Below are positions 8,303 through 17,017 of a DNA stretch of 64,000 nt, piece by piece. The translations under genes and the position numbers were made by a program. This stretch comes from Halobacillus_B sp963739045 (GTDB lineage Bacteria; Bacillota; Bacilli; Bacillales; Halobacillaceae), in contig CAVTYY010000004.1 in the NCBI GenBank assembly GCA_963739045.1, positions 682,001 to 746,000 of the forward strand, given 5' to 3'. The notes under the pieces are model-generated. The model had not been told where the DNA came from. It searched no databases and saw only the letters and a list, made by a program, of their open reading frames with translations. Within the stretch, counting starts at the first letter, position 1. Every line of letters begins with the position of its first letter.

Positions 8303-8438
8303 CTTGTCCCTCTTTTCGCTGAGAGTGTTAAGTGTCTCTTATTGAAAAATTATTCTATAGGTAGACGGATTATGCAGGATGCTTTCCTTGGTCATTGGAG
8401 ATTCGCTATAATCAGAGAAAGAAAGAAGGTGGACGATT

Positions 8439-11400
8439 ATGTCTTTTACTCATTTACAAGTACAGAGCAGCTATAGTCTAATGAAAAGCACAATAAAGAT
8501 TGAGCCGTTAGTTCGAAGGGCCAAAGAGTTAGGTTACAATTCTTTAGCTTTAACAGATGAAGGCGTCATGAGCGGAGCAGTATCTTTCTATAAAGCTTGT
8601 AAACAGCATGGCATAAAGCCTATCCTGGGACTTAAAGCTGAGGTCAAGTTGGAAAGTACAAGGTCGTCTATCTTGCTTTTAGCCAGAAACAATACAGGAT
8701 ACGAAAATTTATTAAAAATAAGTACCTATATTCAAATGGAAGAATCGGTCATTGACCTCGAATCTTTACATACATGGAGTACAGGTTTGCTTGCTATTGT
8801 AATGCCTCCCGAATCTTTCCTCGAAGGAGCTTTCGTGGATAGAGAGGATAATGCATTATTAAACCAATTACAACTATGCTATGAACTATTTTCTAATGAG
8901 AATGTCTATCTTGGCGTACAGGACCGGCCAACGGAAAGAAGACTCCTGAATCATTTAAAAGACTGGGGGGAAAAAGAAGGCATTCAAGGGGCAGCATTAG
9001 GAAGAGTACGTTATTTAGAAAAAGATGACGGGCAAGCATACCAATGTTTAAGAGCCATTGATGAGGGAATCCGGTGGTCAATGGAGCAATCGGCTGCCCC
9101 TTCTGACTATTATTTAAAAAATAGTGAGCAAATGGAAGCTGCTTTCTCAGAGTGGCCGGAAGTCATACAGAACACCGGCGAGATCAGCCGGAGATGTGAG
9201 GTCAGCTTATCATTAGATCATCATTTAATTCCTTCCTTTCCTGTCGAAGAAGCAGATTCTTCAGAGCATTATTTGCGCAGTCTCTGTGAACAGGCCCTAC
9301 CCATTAAATATTCAAGTAATCTGCCGCAAGCCAGGGAAAGAATGAATCAGGAACTCCAGGTGATTACTTCTATGCAATTTAGTGATTATTTTTTAATTGT
9401 CTGGGACTTTATAGATTATGCCAGGAGAAATGGGATTCATGCTGGACCGGGGCGTGGCTCGGCTGCAGGGTCGATTGTTGCGTATCTATTGAATATCACA
9501 CAGGTCGATCCATTAGCGTACGATTTGCTGTTTGAACGATTTTTAAACCCCGAACGCGTAACCATGCCTGATATCGATATTGACTTTCCTGATCATCGGC
9601 GAGATGAAGTTATCGAATATGTCGCAAATAAATACGGAAGAGATCACGTAGCGCAAATATGTACATTTGGAACGTTTGCGGCAAGGAGTGTATTAAGAGA
9701 ACTTTTTAAGGCGATGGAGATTGATGATCACGATGCTGCTTTCATTCTTAAGCAGGTGGCAGCTGTAAACAGTACCTCCTTAGTGAAAATCGTTCAATCC
9801 TCCGATGAATTAAAAGAATATATTCGTCAGTCCAGAAAATTACAGGTGCTGTTCCGTATTGCTTCTAAGCTGGAAGGACTGCCTAGGCATGTTTCCACTC
9901 ATGCTGCTGGAGTCGTTATTTCTGAGCGTTCCCTTTATAGCCACACAGCGTTAATGAATGGGCAGAGTAACGTCCATTTGACACAAATGGCTATGGGTGA
10001 CTTGGAGAGCATCGGGCTGCTTAAAATGGACTTTCTTGGGTTAAGAAACTTAACATTTATTGAAAGAATTGAAAAACGGATTAGGGAATTCAAAGACTCT
10101 TCTTTTAAGGTGGAAGAGATACCTTTAGATGATGAGCCTGCTTACTTATTACTTCAAGAAGGCAGAACTACAGGGGTGTTTCAGCTCGAGTCACAAGGTA
10201 TGAAAAGCGTGCTCCGGAGGCTGAAACCCACGCGATTTGAAGATGTGATTGCGGTAAACGCCCTGTATCGGCCTGGCCCGATGGATTATATTCCTACTTA
10301 TATAAACCGTAAACACGGGAAAGAAGCTATTTTCTTTCCCCACCCAGATCTTCAGCCCATTTTAGAAAATACCTTTGGAGTATTAGTGTACCAAGAGCAG
10401 ATCATGCAAGTGGCTCAGAAGGCAGCGGGCTACACTCTTGGACAGGCAGATATCCTCCGAAGAGCTGTCAGCAAGAAAAAAGCAAATGTACTTAAGGAGC
10501 AGAGAGAGCAATTTATTGCGGGCTGTAAGAGAAATGGCTATGAGCCACAAGTGGGAGAAGAATTATTTGAATGGATCGTGAAGTTTTCGAATTATGGTTT
10601 TAACCGGAGTCATGCTGTAGCTTACAGTTTAATTTCATACCGGCTCGCCTATCTGAAAGCCCATTACCCTTCCTATTTTCTCGCGGAGTTAATCAATGCC
10701 CATCTCGGGGACCGGGATAAGCTTGCACAATATATTAGGGAAGCTCGGGATAATCATGTGAAGGTGAAAGCGCCATCAATTAATCATAGTTCCCTCTTCT
10801 GTAAAGACGAAAAGGGCTCCATCCGGATGGGGCTTACCGCCGTTAAAGGAGTAGGGTTTCAAGCTGCTCATGCGATTGCAGAAGAGCAGAAGCAAGGAAA
10901 GTATAGAAGTCTTAATGATTTTTGTTTAAGGTTAATTACGAAATCTGTAACTCGGTCAGTGATAGAAGCGTTAATTCTGGCAGGTGCTTTTGATGACTTA
11001 CAGCAAAACCGTGCCCGCTTATTAGCAGGAATAGACCAAGCGCTGGAACAAGGAGAGCTTTTTAAGGAATTTCAGGACCAGCCGGGATTCTTCGGTTCAG
11101 ACTTGGAATTCGGCGAATCCACCGTGCAAGTAGAACCATTTCCTATTTTGAAAAAGCTTGCAATGGAAAAGGAAGTATTGGGAACTTATCTGTCAGAACA
11201 TCCGTTAGAATCCCATAGAACCTTATTGCGCAAGAACGGCTGGATTTCTCTTGCGCAGGCCGATAAAGTTACCCACAATAAGAGTCTTCAAGTAGCGGCA
11301 GTGGTAGAGACTATTAAGGAAATCCGCACTAAGAGAGGCGATCCTATGGCCTTTGTTACCATTAGTGATGAAACCAGCGAAATGGATACCGTACTCTTCC

Positions 11401-11792
11401 CAGAGGTTTATCGGTCAGCTAAGCCGTGGATGAAAGAGCAAATGTTAATCCAGGCAAAGGGTAAAATGGAAAAGAGAAATGATCGAAAACAGATGCTGAT
11501 CAATGAATTTTCTTCATTTGATCAAGAACTTCTCCATCAAGAATCCGAGCAGAGAATTTTCATACGGGTAGAAAGTCAAAGTGAAACAGAAGCTATGGAG
11601 TACTTAAATCAACAGGCAAAGTATTTCCCGGGTAATACACCGGTCCTCATTTTTCGAGCGGATCAGAGAAAAACCTACCAGTTAGATGAAAGTTATTCTT
11701 TAGCTATAAGCAGAGAGTGTCTGGACCAATTGAAACAATTCTTCGGAGCATCTTCAATTGCAGTGAGGGCAAGAGATAAAACAGGGGATTAA
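8439..11792 (+). CDS. dnaE: DNA polymerase III alpha subunit DnaE
   Basis: 1117 residues, matching the B. subtilis DnaE length. An N-terminal PHP domain (about 1-200) precedes the C-family polymerase core: GPGRGSAAGS (about 337-346), the catalytic acidic motif PDIDIDFPDHRRDE (about 377-390) and further palm/fingers, then a helix-hairpin-helix region and a C-terminal OB fold (about 970-1060). DnaE lacks the exonuclease domain of PolC. In low-GC Gram-positives it extends RNA primers before PolC takes over, and it is error-prone. Start ATG 8439 has AAGAAGGTGG upstream. No frameshift. Confidence 0.97.
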   Translation: MSFTHLQVQSSYSLMKSTIKIEPLVRRAKELGYNSLALTDEGVMSGAVSFYKACKQHGIKPILGLKAEVKLESTRSSILLLARNNTGYENLLKISTYIQMEESVIDLESLHTWSTGLLAIVMPPESFLEGAFVDREDNALLNQLQLCYELFSNENVYLGVQDRPTERRLLNHLKDWGEKEGIQGAALGRVRYLEKDDGQAYQCLRAIDEGIRWSMEQSAAPSDYYLKNSEQMEAAFSEWPEVIQNTGEISRRCEVSLSLDHHLIPSFPVEEADSSEHYLRSLCEQALPIKYSSNLPQARERMNQELQVITSMQFSDYFLIVWDFIDYARRNGIHAGPGRGSAAGSIVAYLLNITQVDPLAYDLLFERFLNPERVTMPDIDIDFPDHRRDEVIEYVANKYGRDHVAQICTFGTFAARSVLRELFKAMEIDDHDAAFILKQVAAVNSTSLVKIVQSSDELKEYIRQSRKLQVLFRIASKLEGLPRHVSTHAAGVVISERSLYSHTALMNGQSNVHLTQMAMGDLESIGLLKMDFLGLRNLTFIERIEKRIREFKDSSFKVEEIPLDDEPAYLLLQEGRTTGVFQLESQGMKSVLRRLKPTRFEDVIAVNALYRPGPMDYIPTYINRKHGKEAIFFPHPDLQPILENTFGVLVYQEQIMQVAQKAAGYTLGQADILRRAVSKKKANVLKEQREQFIAGCKRNGYEPQVGEELFEWIVKFSNYGFNRSHAVAYSLISYRLAYLKAHYPSYFLAELINAHLGDRDKLAQYIREARDNHVKVKAPSINHSSLFCKDEKGSIRMGLTAVKGVGFQAAHAIAEEQKQGKYRSLNDFCLRLITKSVTRSVIEALILAGAFDDLQQNRARLLAGIDQALEQGELFKEFQDQPGFFGSDLEFGESTVQVEPFPILKKLAMEKEVLGTYLSEHPLESHRTLLRKNGWISLAQADKVTHNKSLQVAAVVETIKEIRTKRGDPMAFVTISDETSEMDTVLFPEVYRSAKPWMKEQMLIQAKGKMEKRNDRKQMLINEFSSFDQELLHQESEQRIFIRVESQSETEAMEYLNQQAKYFPGNTPVLIFRADQRKTYQLDESYSLAISRECLDQLKQFFGASSIAVRARDKTGD

Positions 11793-11819
11793 TATCTTAG
11801 TCCGTGTTTTTTGAATTTC

Positions 11820-11847
11820 TTTACACTCTATTCTCATCTGTTATAAT
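11820..11847 (+). promoter_or_regulatory. Sigma-A promoter of the malic enzyme gene
   Basis: TTTACA (11820-11825), a 16-bp spacer and TATAAT (11842-11847), about 70 bp before the GTG start. A short GGTGG-loop-CCACC inverted repeat follows near +12 and could be a leader hairpin or operator. Confidence 0.65.
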
Positions 11848-11916
11848 TAAGAGGCTGATGGTGGTCTGACCACCCCGGGACGGCTGTATTTAATTTGGAT
11901 AAAGGAGCGTGTTTCC

Positions 11917-13155
11917 GTGTCAAATTTGCGTGATGAAGCATTGCATATACATCGAGTTAATAAAGGAAAGCTTGAAACTCACTCAAAGGTACCAATTAGA
12001 AATGCGAGAGACTTAAGTCTTGCTTACTCACCTGGAGTAGCAGAACCATGTAAAGAAATCTACGACCATAGAGAAACCGTCTATGATTATACGATGAAAG
12101 GGAACATGGTAGCGGTTGTCAGTGACGGCTCAGCAGTTCTCGGACTTGGAAATATAGGACCGGAAGCCGCGCTCCCTGTAATGGAAGGGAAAGCTGCATT
12201 ATTTAAAAGTTTTGCAGGGGTAGATGCCTTTCCTATTTGTTTAGCTACACGAGACATAGACCAAATTGTCCAGACGGTTAAATTAATGGAGCCTACATTT
12301 GGCGGAGTGAACTTAGAAGATATTGCTGCTCCCAATTGCTTTATTATAGAAGAAAGACTAAAGAAAGAGACCAATATTCCTATTTTTCATGATGATCAGC
12401 ACGGAACGGCGATCGTTACCGTTGCAGGTCTGATGAACGCTCTTAAGATTACAGGTAAATCATTTTCTGAGGTGAAAGTCGTGGCAAACGGGGCCGGCGC
12501 AGCGGGTATTGCCATTATTAAACTCTTGTATCATTTTGGCGTGCGGGACATCATTATGTGCGATTCCAAAGGAGCTATCTTTGAAGGCCGTGAGTACGGA
12601 ATGAATGATGTCAAAGATGAAGTAGCTAAAATTACCAACAAGGACAAATTAGAAGGTAAGCTTGAAGAGGTCATGGAAGGCGCAGATGTATTTATTGGAG
12701 TCTCTGTCGGCGGGCTGCTTTCTAAAGAAATGGTAGCGAATATGAACGATGACTCTATTATATTTGCTATGGCGAATCCTGAGCCGGAAATCATGCCGGA
12801 CGATGCCAAAGAAGCTGGAGCAAGAGTGATTGGGACAGGACGTTCTGATTTTCCTAATCAGGTGAATAATGTGCTTGCGTTTCCAGGCATATTCCGAGGA
12901 GCATTGGACGTGCGCGCGACACGAATTAATGAGAAAATGAAGATAGCTGCCGCGGAAGCCATTGCTTCGCTTGTTAGTGAAGAAGAATTATCGGAGGACT
13001 ATGTTATTCCGGCACCCTTTGATCCAAGAGTCGCCCCTGCAGTCGCAGCAAGTGTAGCAAAGGCGGCCATGGAATCAGGTGTGGCGAGACATCATGTGGA
13101 TCCAGAAGAAGTAGCTGAAAAAACCCGCCAGCTCACATTAATCGACGAAGATTAA
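11917..13155 (+). CDS. ytsJ: NAD(P)-dependent malic enzyme
   Basis: 412 residues from GTG 11917 with AAAGGAG upstream. It matches short bacterial malic enzymes: the catalytic Tyr region (LSLAYSPGVAEPC), the metal and substrate motif HDDQHGTAI, and the Rossmann motif VVANGAGAAGIA, then VSVGGLLSKEM and the FPNQVNNVLAFPG signature. It decarboxylates malate to pyruvate. B. subtilis YtsJ is the NADP-using paralogue, and the position after dnaE is the same. Cofactor choice cannot be read securely here. A 10-bp hairpin follows at 13163-13187. Confidence 0.93.
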   Translation: MSNLRDEALHIHRVNKGKLETHSKVPIRNARDLSLAYSPGVAEPCKEIYDHRETVYDYTMKGNMVAVVSDGSAVLGLGNIGPEAALPVMEGKAALFKSFAGVDAFPICLATRDIDQIVQTVKLMEPTFGGVNLEDIAAPNCFIIEERLKKETNIPIFHDDQHGTAIVTVAGLMNALKITGKSFSEVKVVANGAGAAGIAIIKLLYHFGVRDIIMCDSKGAIFEGREYGMNDVKDEVAKITNKDKLEGKLEEVMEGADVFIGVSVGGLLSKEMVANMNDDSIIFAMANPEPEIMPDDAKEAGARVIGTGRSDFPNQVNNVLAFPGIFRGALDVRATRINEKMKIAAAEAIASLVSEEELSEDYVIPAPFDPRVAPAVAASVAKAAMESGVARHHVDPEEVAEKTRQLTLIDED

Positions 13156-13162
13156 TCATTCT

Positions 13163-13187
13163 GGAGAAAAATGATTTATTTTTCTCC
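13163..13187 (+). terminator. Weak terminator-like hairpin after the malic enzyme gene
   Basis: GGAGAAAAAT (13163-13172) pairs perfectly with ATTTTTCTCC (13178-13187), but no U tract follows (GGGTTACATA). It may be a message-stabilising or weak termination hairpin. Confidence 0.4.
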
Positions 13188-13241
13188 GGGTTACATATTC
13201 AACCCAAGTCTTCCAATATCAGGGAGCGGGAGGAGTGTTCC

Positions 13242-13850
13242 ATGGAATTGGCCAGTTCTGAACAAAAGAAAGTTTATGAAGGTGTTCTTCAGCAATTGAA
13301 GTCCTATATAGAAGAGAATCAATTAATAGCTGGAGACAGGCTGCCTTCCGAACGTGAGCTGAGTGAATTATTAAACGTGGGACGCTCCTCTATCCGTGAA
13401 GCCTTTCGAGCAATGGAGTTATTAGGCTTAATTGAAACGCGGCGGGGTGAAGGGACGTATATGCGTGCGTATCGTCCATATCATATGGTAGAGCTGCTTT
13501 CTCATTTCTTGTTAAATAGTACGAAAACAAGAGATGAGCTGCTGACAGCGAAGCAAATGCTGGAGCAGGAAGTCCTTATGCTGCTATCTGGAAGGCTCTC
13601 AAACGAACAAATTTCTGTGGCCGCCGCTATTTTAGATGGCGAGATAACCCGGTCTTCTCATGAAGAGTTTTTTCGTTTTTTATTTGAACAGTGTAATCAG
13701 GATCTTCTCCTGTCTATGTGGCAGTTTATTACCTGGTTTGCAGATAGTGTTCATGAAGTTACATATTCTTCATCCTGGTATGAGGAAATGTTTGAAGTAT
13801 TGAAGAAAGGTAAAGCATCCGAAGTTTTAACCTTATATGGGCGTGAATGA
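13242..13850 (+). CDS. GntR-family (FadR subfamily) transcription regulator
   Basis: 202 residues. An N-terminal winged helix (about 10-75) carries the GntR signature RLPSERELSELLNVGRSSIREAFRAMELLGLIE. A shortened all-helical C-terminal domain resembles the FadR-type FCD ligand domain without its full metal-site set. It lies 98 bp upstream of accD on the same strand. A regulator here is common in Bacillaceae, so it may control accDA or the malic enzyme gene; that is inference. A perfect 17-bp palindrome between it and accD (13854-13870) is the obvious operator candidate. Confidence 0.85.
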   Translation: MELASSEQKKVYEGVLQQLKSYIEENQLIAGDRLPSERELSELLNVGRSSIREAFRAMELLGLIETRRGEGTYMRAYRPYHMVELLSHFLLNSTKTRDELLTAKQMLEQEVLMLLSGRLSNEQISVAAAILDGEITRSSHEEFFRFLFEQCNQDLLLSMWQFITWFADSVHEVTYSSSWYEEMFEVLKKGKASEVLTLYGRE

Positions 13851-13853
13851 AAA

Positions 13854-13870
13854 GATGTTATAATAACATC
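13854..13870. promoter_or_regulatory. Perfect 17-bp palindrome upstream of accD, candidate operator
   Basis: GATGTTAT-A-ATAACATC is fully symmetric around 13862 and contains a TATAAT-like -10 (13859-13864), although no good -35 lies 17 bp upstream. It sits just after the GntR-type gene and 79 bp before the accD start. Confidence 0.5.
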
Positions 13871-13948
13871 GACAAAAAAAGAGATATTCTTTAACATTTT
13901 TTCTGTATATTGGTTAGAAGGAAGCTTTGTCCCAAAGGAGGAATCACC

Positions 13949-14809
13949 TTGCTACGAGATTTTTTCAGCAAGAAAAAGCGGTATGCATCCATTCCTAGTC
14001 AGGAAGCTAAGCAGGATGTACCAGAAGGGCTCATGCAAAAATGCCCGGAATGTCATAAAATATTTTATCGAAAAGAACTAATCCGAAATTTAAACGTCTG
14101 TCCTCATTGCGGGCATCATCACAAGCTTAATGCTTATGAACGGATTGAACTTTTGTTTGATTCGGATTCCTTTCAAGAATGGGACAAACATATGGTCTCT
14201 ACAAACCCGCTAGGGTTTCCAGAATATGAACAGAAGCTTGAGAAAGATCGGCAGAAGTCTGATCTTAACGAAGCGGTTGTTACTGGTCAAGCTGCCTTAA
14301 ATGGTTATCCAGCAGCACTTGCTGTCATGGATGCCCGCTTCCGAATGGGCAGTATGGGATCCGTTGTTGGTGAGAAAATTACGAATGCTATTGAAAAGGC
14401 AAGAGTTGAAAAACTTCCTTTCATCATATTTACGGCATCTGGGGGTGCCCGGATGCAGGAAGGCGTATTGAGTTTAATGCAGATGGGGAAGACTTCTGTA
14501 GCTCTTCAGCGTCTCAGTGCTGAAGGCGGGTTATTTATTTCAGTTATGACCCACCCTACTACTGGAGGAGTTTCGGCAAGCTTTGCCTCCCTCGGTGATT
14601 TCAATTTTGCAGAACCTGGAGCTTTGATTGGTTTCGCAGGCAGAAGGATTATTGAGCAGACGATTCGAGAGAAACTTCCGGAAGATTTCCAAACCGCTGA
14701 ATTTTTGCTGGAGCATGGACAGCTGGATAATGTGGTTCATCGTCATGACTTAAAATCAACCTTAACGACTGTACTTGATATTCATTCTCCCAGGGGGGAA
14801 AAATCATGA
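13949..14809 (+). CDS. accD: Acetyl-CoA carboxylase carboxyltransferase subunit beta AccD
   Basis: 286 residues from TTG 13949, supported by AAAGGAGG seven bases upstream and by the family-typical N-terminus (LLRDFFSKKKRYAS). A longer frame from ATG 13910 would contain the ribosome site and is rejected. A four-Cys zinc ribbon (CPEC ... CPHC, about 28-50) precedes the crotonase-fold transferase domain, with the oxyanion-type motif SGGARMQEG and a second Gly-rich loop TTGGVSASFASLGD. With AccA it moves carboxylate from biotin to acetyl-CoA, the first step of fatty acid synthesis. The stop overlaps the accA start by four bases (ATGA). Confidence 0.95.
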   Translation: MLRDFFSKKKRYASIPSQEAKQDVPEGLMQKCPECHKIFYRKELIRNLNVCPHCGHHHKLNAYERIELLFDSDSFQEWDKHMVSTNPLGFPEYEQKLEKDRQKSDLNEAVVTGQAALNGYPAALAVMDARFRMGSMGSVVGEKITNAIEKARVEKLPFIIFTASGGARMQEGVLSLMQMGKTSVALQRLSAEGGLFISVMTHPTTGGVSASFASLGDFNFAEPGALIGFAGRRIIEQTIREKLPEDFQTAEFLLEHGQLDNVVHRHDLKSTLTTVLDIHSPRGEKS

Positions 14810-15768
14810 AGCATGTGCTTGAATTTGAAAAACCAGTGATGGAGCTTAGAGAGAAGATCTCGGAGCTCAAGCGTCTGACCGAAGATAGTGAAATGGATTT
14901 AAGCGAAGAAATAGTAACGCTGGAAAATCGACTGGAAAAGCTGGAAACCGACGTATACGATCGGATGCAGCCATGGGATCGTGTACAGATGGCACGCCAC
15001 CCTGAACGTCCTACCACTCTTGATTATATTGACTATCTATTCACTGATTTTATGGAGCTGCACGGGGACAGACTGTTCGGTGATGACGAAGCTATCGTAT
15101 CAGGAATAGCAAAGTTTAAGGGCGAACCAGTGACGGTCATTGGTCACCAGCGTGGAAAAGACACGAAAGAAAACATTCGAAGAAACTTCGGAATGCCTCA
15201 CCCTGAGGGATATAGAAAAGCTTTGAGATTGATGAAGCAGGCCGAGAAATTTAATCGTCCCATTGTTACTTTTATCGATACGAAGGGAGCTTATCCCGGG
15301 AAAGCTGCAGAAGAACGCGGGCAAAGTGAAGCCATTGCAAGAAATCTTGTAGAAATGGCCGGCTTGTCTGTACCCATCATTTGTATTGTTATTGGAGAAG
15401 GCGGAAGCGGAGGGGCGCTGGGTCTAGGTATAGGCGATCGTATTTATATGCTGGAAAACTCTACTTACTCAGTCATCTCCCCTGAAGGAGCTTCTTCGAT
15501 TTTATGGAAGGACTCTAGCCTTGCTAAAAAAGCAGCAGAAAGTATGAAAATCACTTCTTATGACTTGAAGGAATTAGAAGTCATCGATGAGGTCATTCCA
15601 GAAATTCGCGGGGGTGCTCACAGAGATATTGAAGCTCAGTCTGCACGGATTGATAAAGTACTTTCAGAAGCCCTGACAGAACTTCAAAGCCTGGATTCCT
15701 CCCAATTAAAAGAAGAACGTTTTTTGAAGTATAAAAATATTGGCGATTATACGTATCTTGATATATAA
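14806..15768 (+). CDS. accA: Acetyl-CoA carboxylase carboxyltransferase subunit alpha AccA
   Basis: 320 residues. An N-terminal helical region with a coiled coil (about 10-50) is followed by the crotonase-fold transferase domain with FIDTKGAYPG, GEGGSGGALGLGIGD and VISPEGASSILWKD. It binds carboxybiotin while AccD binds acetyl-CoA, together forming the alpha2beta2 carboxyltransferase. The ATGA overlap with accD couples translation and balances the two subunits. A terminator follows at 15804-15832, separating the pair from pfkA. Confidence 0.96.
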   Translation: MKHVLEFEKPVMELREKISELKRLTEDSEMDLSEEIVTLENRLEKLETDVYDRMQPWDRVQMARHPERPTTLDYIDYLFTDFMELHGDRLFGDDEAIVSGIAKFKGEPVTVIGHQRGKDTKENIRRNFGMPHPEGYRKALRLMKQAEKFNRPIVTFIDTKGAYPGKAAEERGQSEAIARNLVEMAGLSVPIICIVIGEGGSGGALGLGIGDRIYMLENSTYSVISPEGASSILWKDSSLAKKAAESMKITSYDLKELEVIDEVIPEIRGGAHRDIEAQSARIDKVLSEALTELQSLDSSQLKEERFLKYKNIGDYTYLDI

Positions 15769-15803
15769 TGGAATGCGTTAAAAGTGAATAATCTTTAGTA
15801 AGG

Positions 15804-15832
15804 AAGTCGCACACCAATTTCGTGCGACTTTT
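15804..15832 (+). terminator. Intrinsic terminator after accA
   Basis: AAGTCGCAC (15804-15812) pairs with GTGCGACTT (15822-15830), then TT. Confidence 0.8.
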
Positions 15833-15877
15833 CGCATCTTAACAGGGTGGCAGCGCTATCATTTTAAAAAGGGATTC

Positions 15878-15906
15878 TTTAACGTGGAATCTTAACTCTT
15901 TAAAAT
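15878..15906 (+). promoter_or_regulatory. Sigma-A promoter of pfkA-pyk
   Basis: TTTAAC (15878-15883), a 17-bp spacer and TAAAAT (15901-15906), about 92 bp before pfkA. Confidence 0.55.
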
Positions 15907-15997
15907 GTCTACATAGATGGAGTTGATAAGAGAAAGGTTTCGTTTTATCTATGAATGGGGAGACAGTTTAACAAGAAAATCTTTTGAGGTGATGAGA

Positions 15998-16957
15998 ATG
16001 AAGAAAATTGGCGTACTTACTAGTGGTGGAGATGCACCCGGCATGAACGCAGCGATCCGTGCTGTGGTACGTAAGGCGATCTATCATGGGCTCGAAGTTT
16101 ACGGAATCAAATATGGCTACCAAGGTTTAATTGATGGAAATATCGAGAAAATGGAACTAGGTTCTGTAGGAGATATTATTCAGCGCGGTGGAACCAAACT
16201 ATACTCTGCACGATGTGAAGAGTTTAAAACCGAAGAGGGCCAGCAAAAGGGAATAGAGCAATTGAAAAAACTAGGCATCGAAGGTTTAATTGCCATTGGC
16301 GGAGACGGTACCTTTATGGGAGCTAAGAAGCTTACCGAGAAAGGGTATCCATGTATCGGTGTGCCTGGAACCATAGATAACGATATTCCTGGAACTGATT
16401 TTACGATTGGCTTTGATACGGCTTTAAATACAATTATAGATGCCATTGATAAAATAAGAGATACAGCAACTTCTCATGAACGGACGTACGTTATTGAAGT
16501 AATGGGCCGTGATGCGGGGGATTTGGCATTGTGGGCTGGTCTCGCTGATGGGGCAGAGAGTATCTTGATTCCCGAAGTCGAGGACGAGTTTAATGATGTG
16601 ATTGACCGCCTGAAGCGTGGACATGACAGAGGTAAGAAACACAGTATTATTATTATGGCAGAGGGCGTAGGCAGCGGAGTTGAATTCGCCAAGAGGATTA
16701 AAGAGGCAGCAAACCTCGAGACTCGGGTAACTGTACTTGGGCATACTCAGCGTGGAGGTTCACCTTCAGCCGCAGACCGGGTTCTCGCAAGCCGGTTAGG
16801 AGCCTACGCAGTGGACTTAATCATTCAAGGCAAAGCAGGCAGAATGGTAGGTATAGAAAAGAATCAATTAGTGGATCATGATATTATGGAAATATTGAAG
16901 ACAGATCACCAAGTTGGATTAGACATGTATCGTCTTTCCAAAGAATTATCTATTTAG
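15998..16957 (+). CDS. pfkA: ATP-dependent 6-phosphofructokinase
   Basis: 319 residues from ATG 15998, the standard bacterial length; GAGGTGATG precedes it. A longer frame from 15917 would add 27 atypical residues. Motifs: GVLTSGGDAPGMNAAIRA (ATP loop, 4-21), GGDGTFMGA, the catalytic PGTIDNDIPGTDFTIGFDTA (Asp127/Arg162 type site) and VLGHTQRGGSPSA. It phosphorylates fructose-6-phosphate in glycolysis and is allosterically controlled by PEP and ADP in Bacillaceae. pyk follows 60 bp downstream, as in B. subtilis. Confidence 0.97.
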   Translation: MKKIGVLTSGGDAPGMNAAIRAVVRKAIYHGLEVYGIKYGYQGLIDGNIEKMELGSVGDIIQRGGTKLYSARCEEFKTEEGQQKGIEQLKKLGIEGLIAIGGDGTFMGAKKLTEKGYPCIGVPGTIDNDIPGTDFTIGFDTALNTIIDAIDKIRDTATSHERTYVIEVMGRDAGDLALWAGLADGAESILIPEVEDEFNDVIDRLKRGHDRGKKHSIIIMAEGVGSGVEFAKRIKEAANLETRVTVLGHTQRGGSPSAADRVLASRLGAYAVDLIIQGKAGRMVGIEKNQLVDHDIMEILKTDHQVGLDMYRLSKELSI

Positions 16958-17017
16958 AAATTTTACTATAATAAAGAGATAGAGTTACACGGTAGCTTGA
17001 AAGAGGAGGAAATATTA

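Noticed and set aside
8303..8438. Sigma-E promoter for ytrHI in the ytrH-dnaE divergent region
   Set aside because: No -35/-10 pair of acceptable fit was found by eye, although one is expected from B. subtilis.
13910..13948. N-terminal extension of accD from ATG 13910
   Set aside because: It contains the ribosome site AAAGGAGG; the TTG at 13949 gives the family-typical N-terminus.
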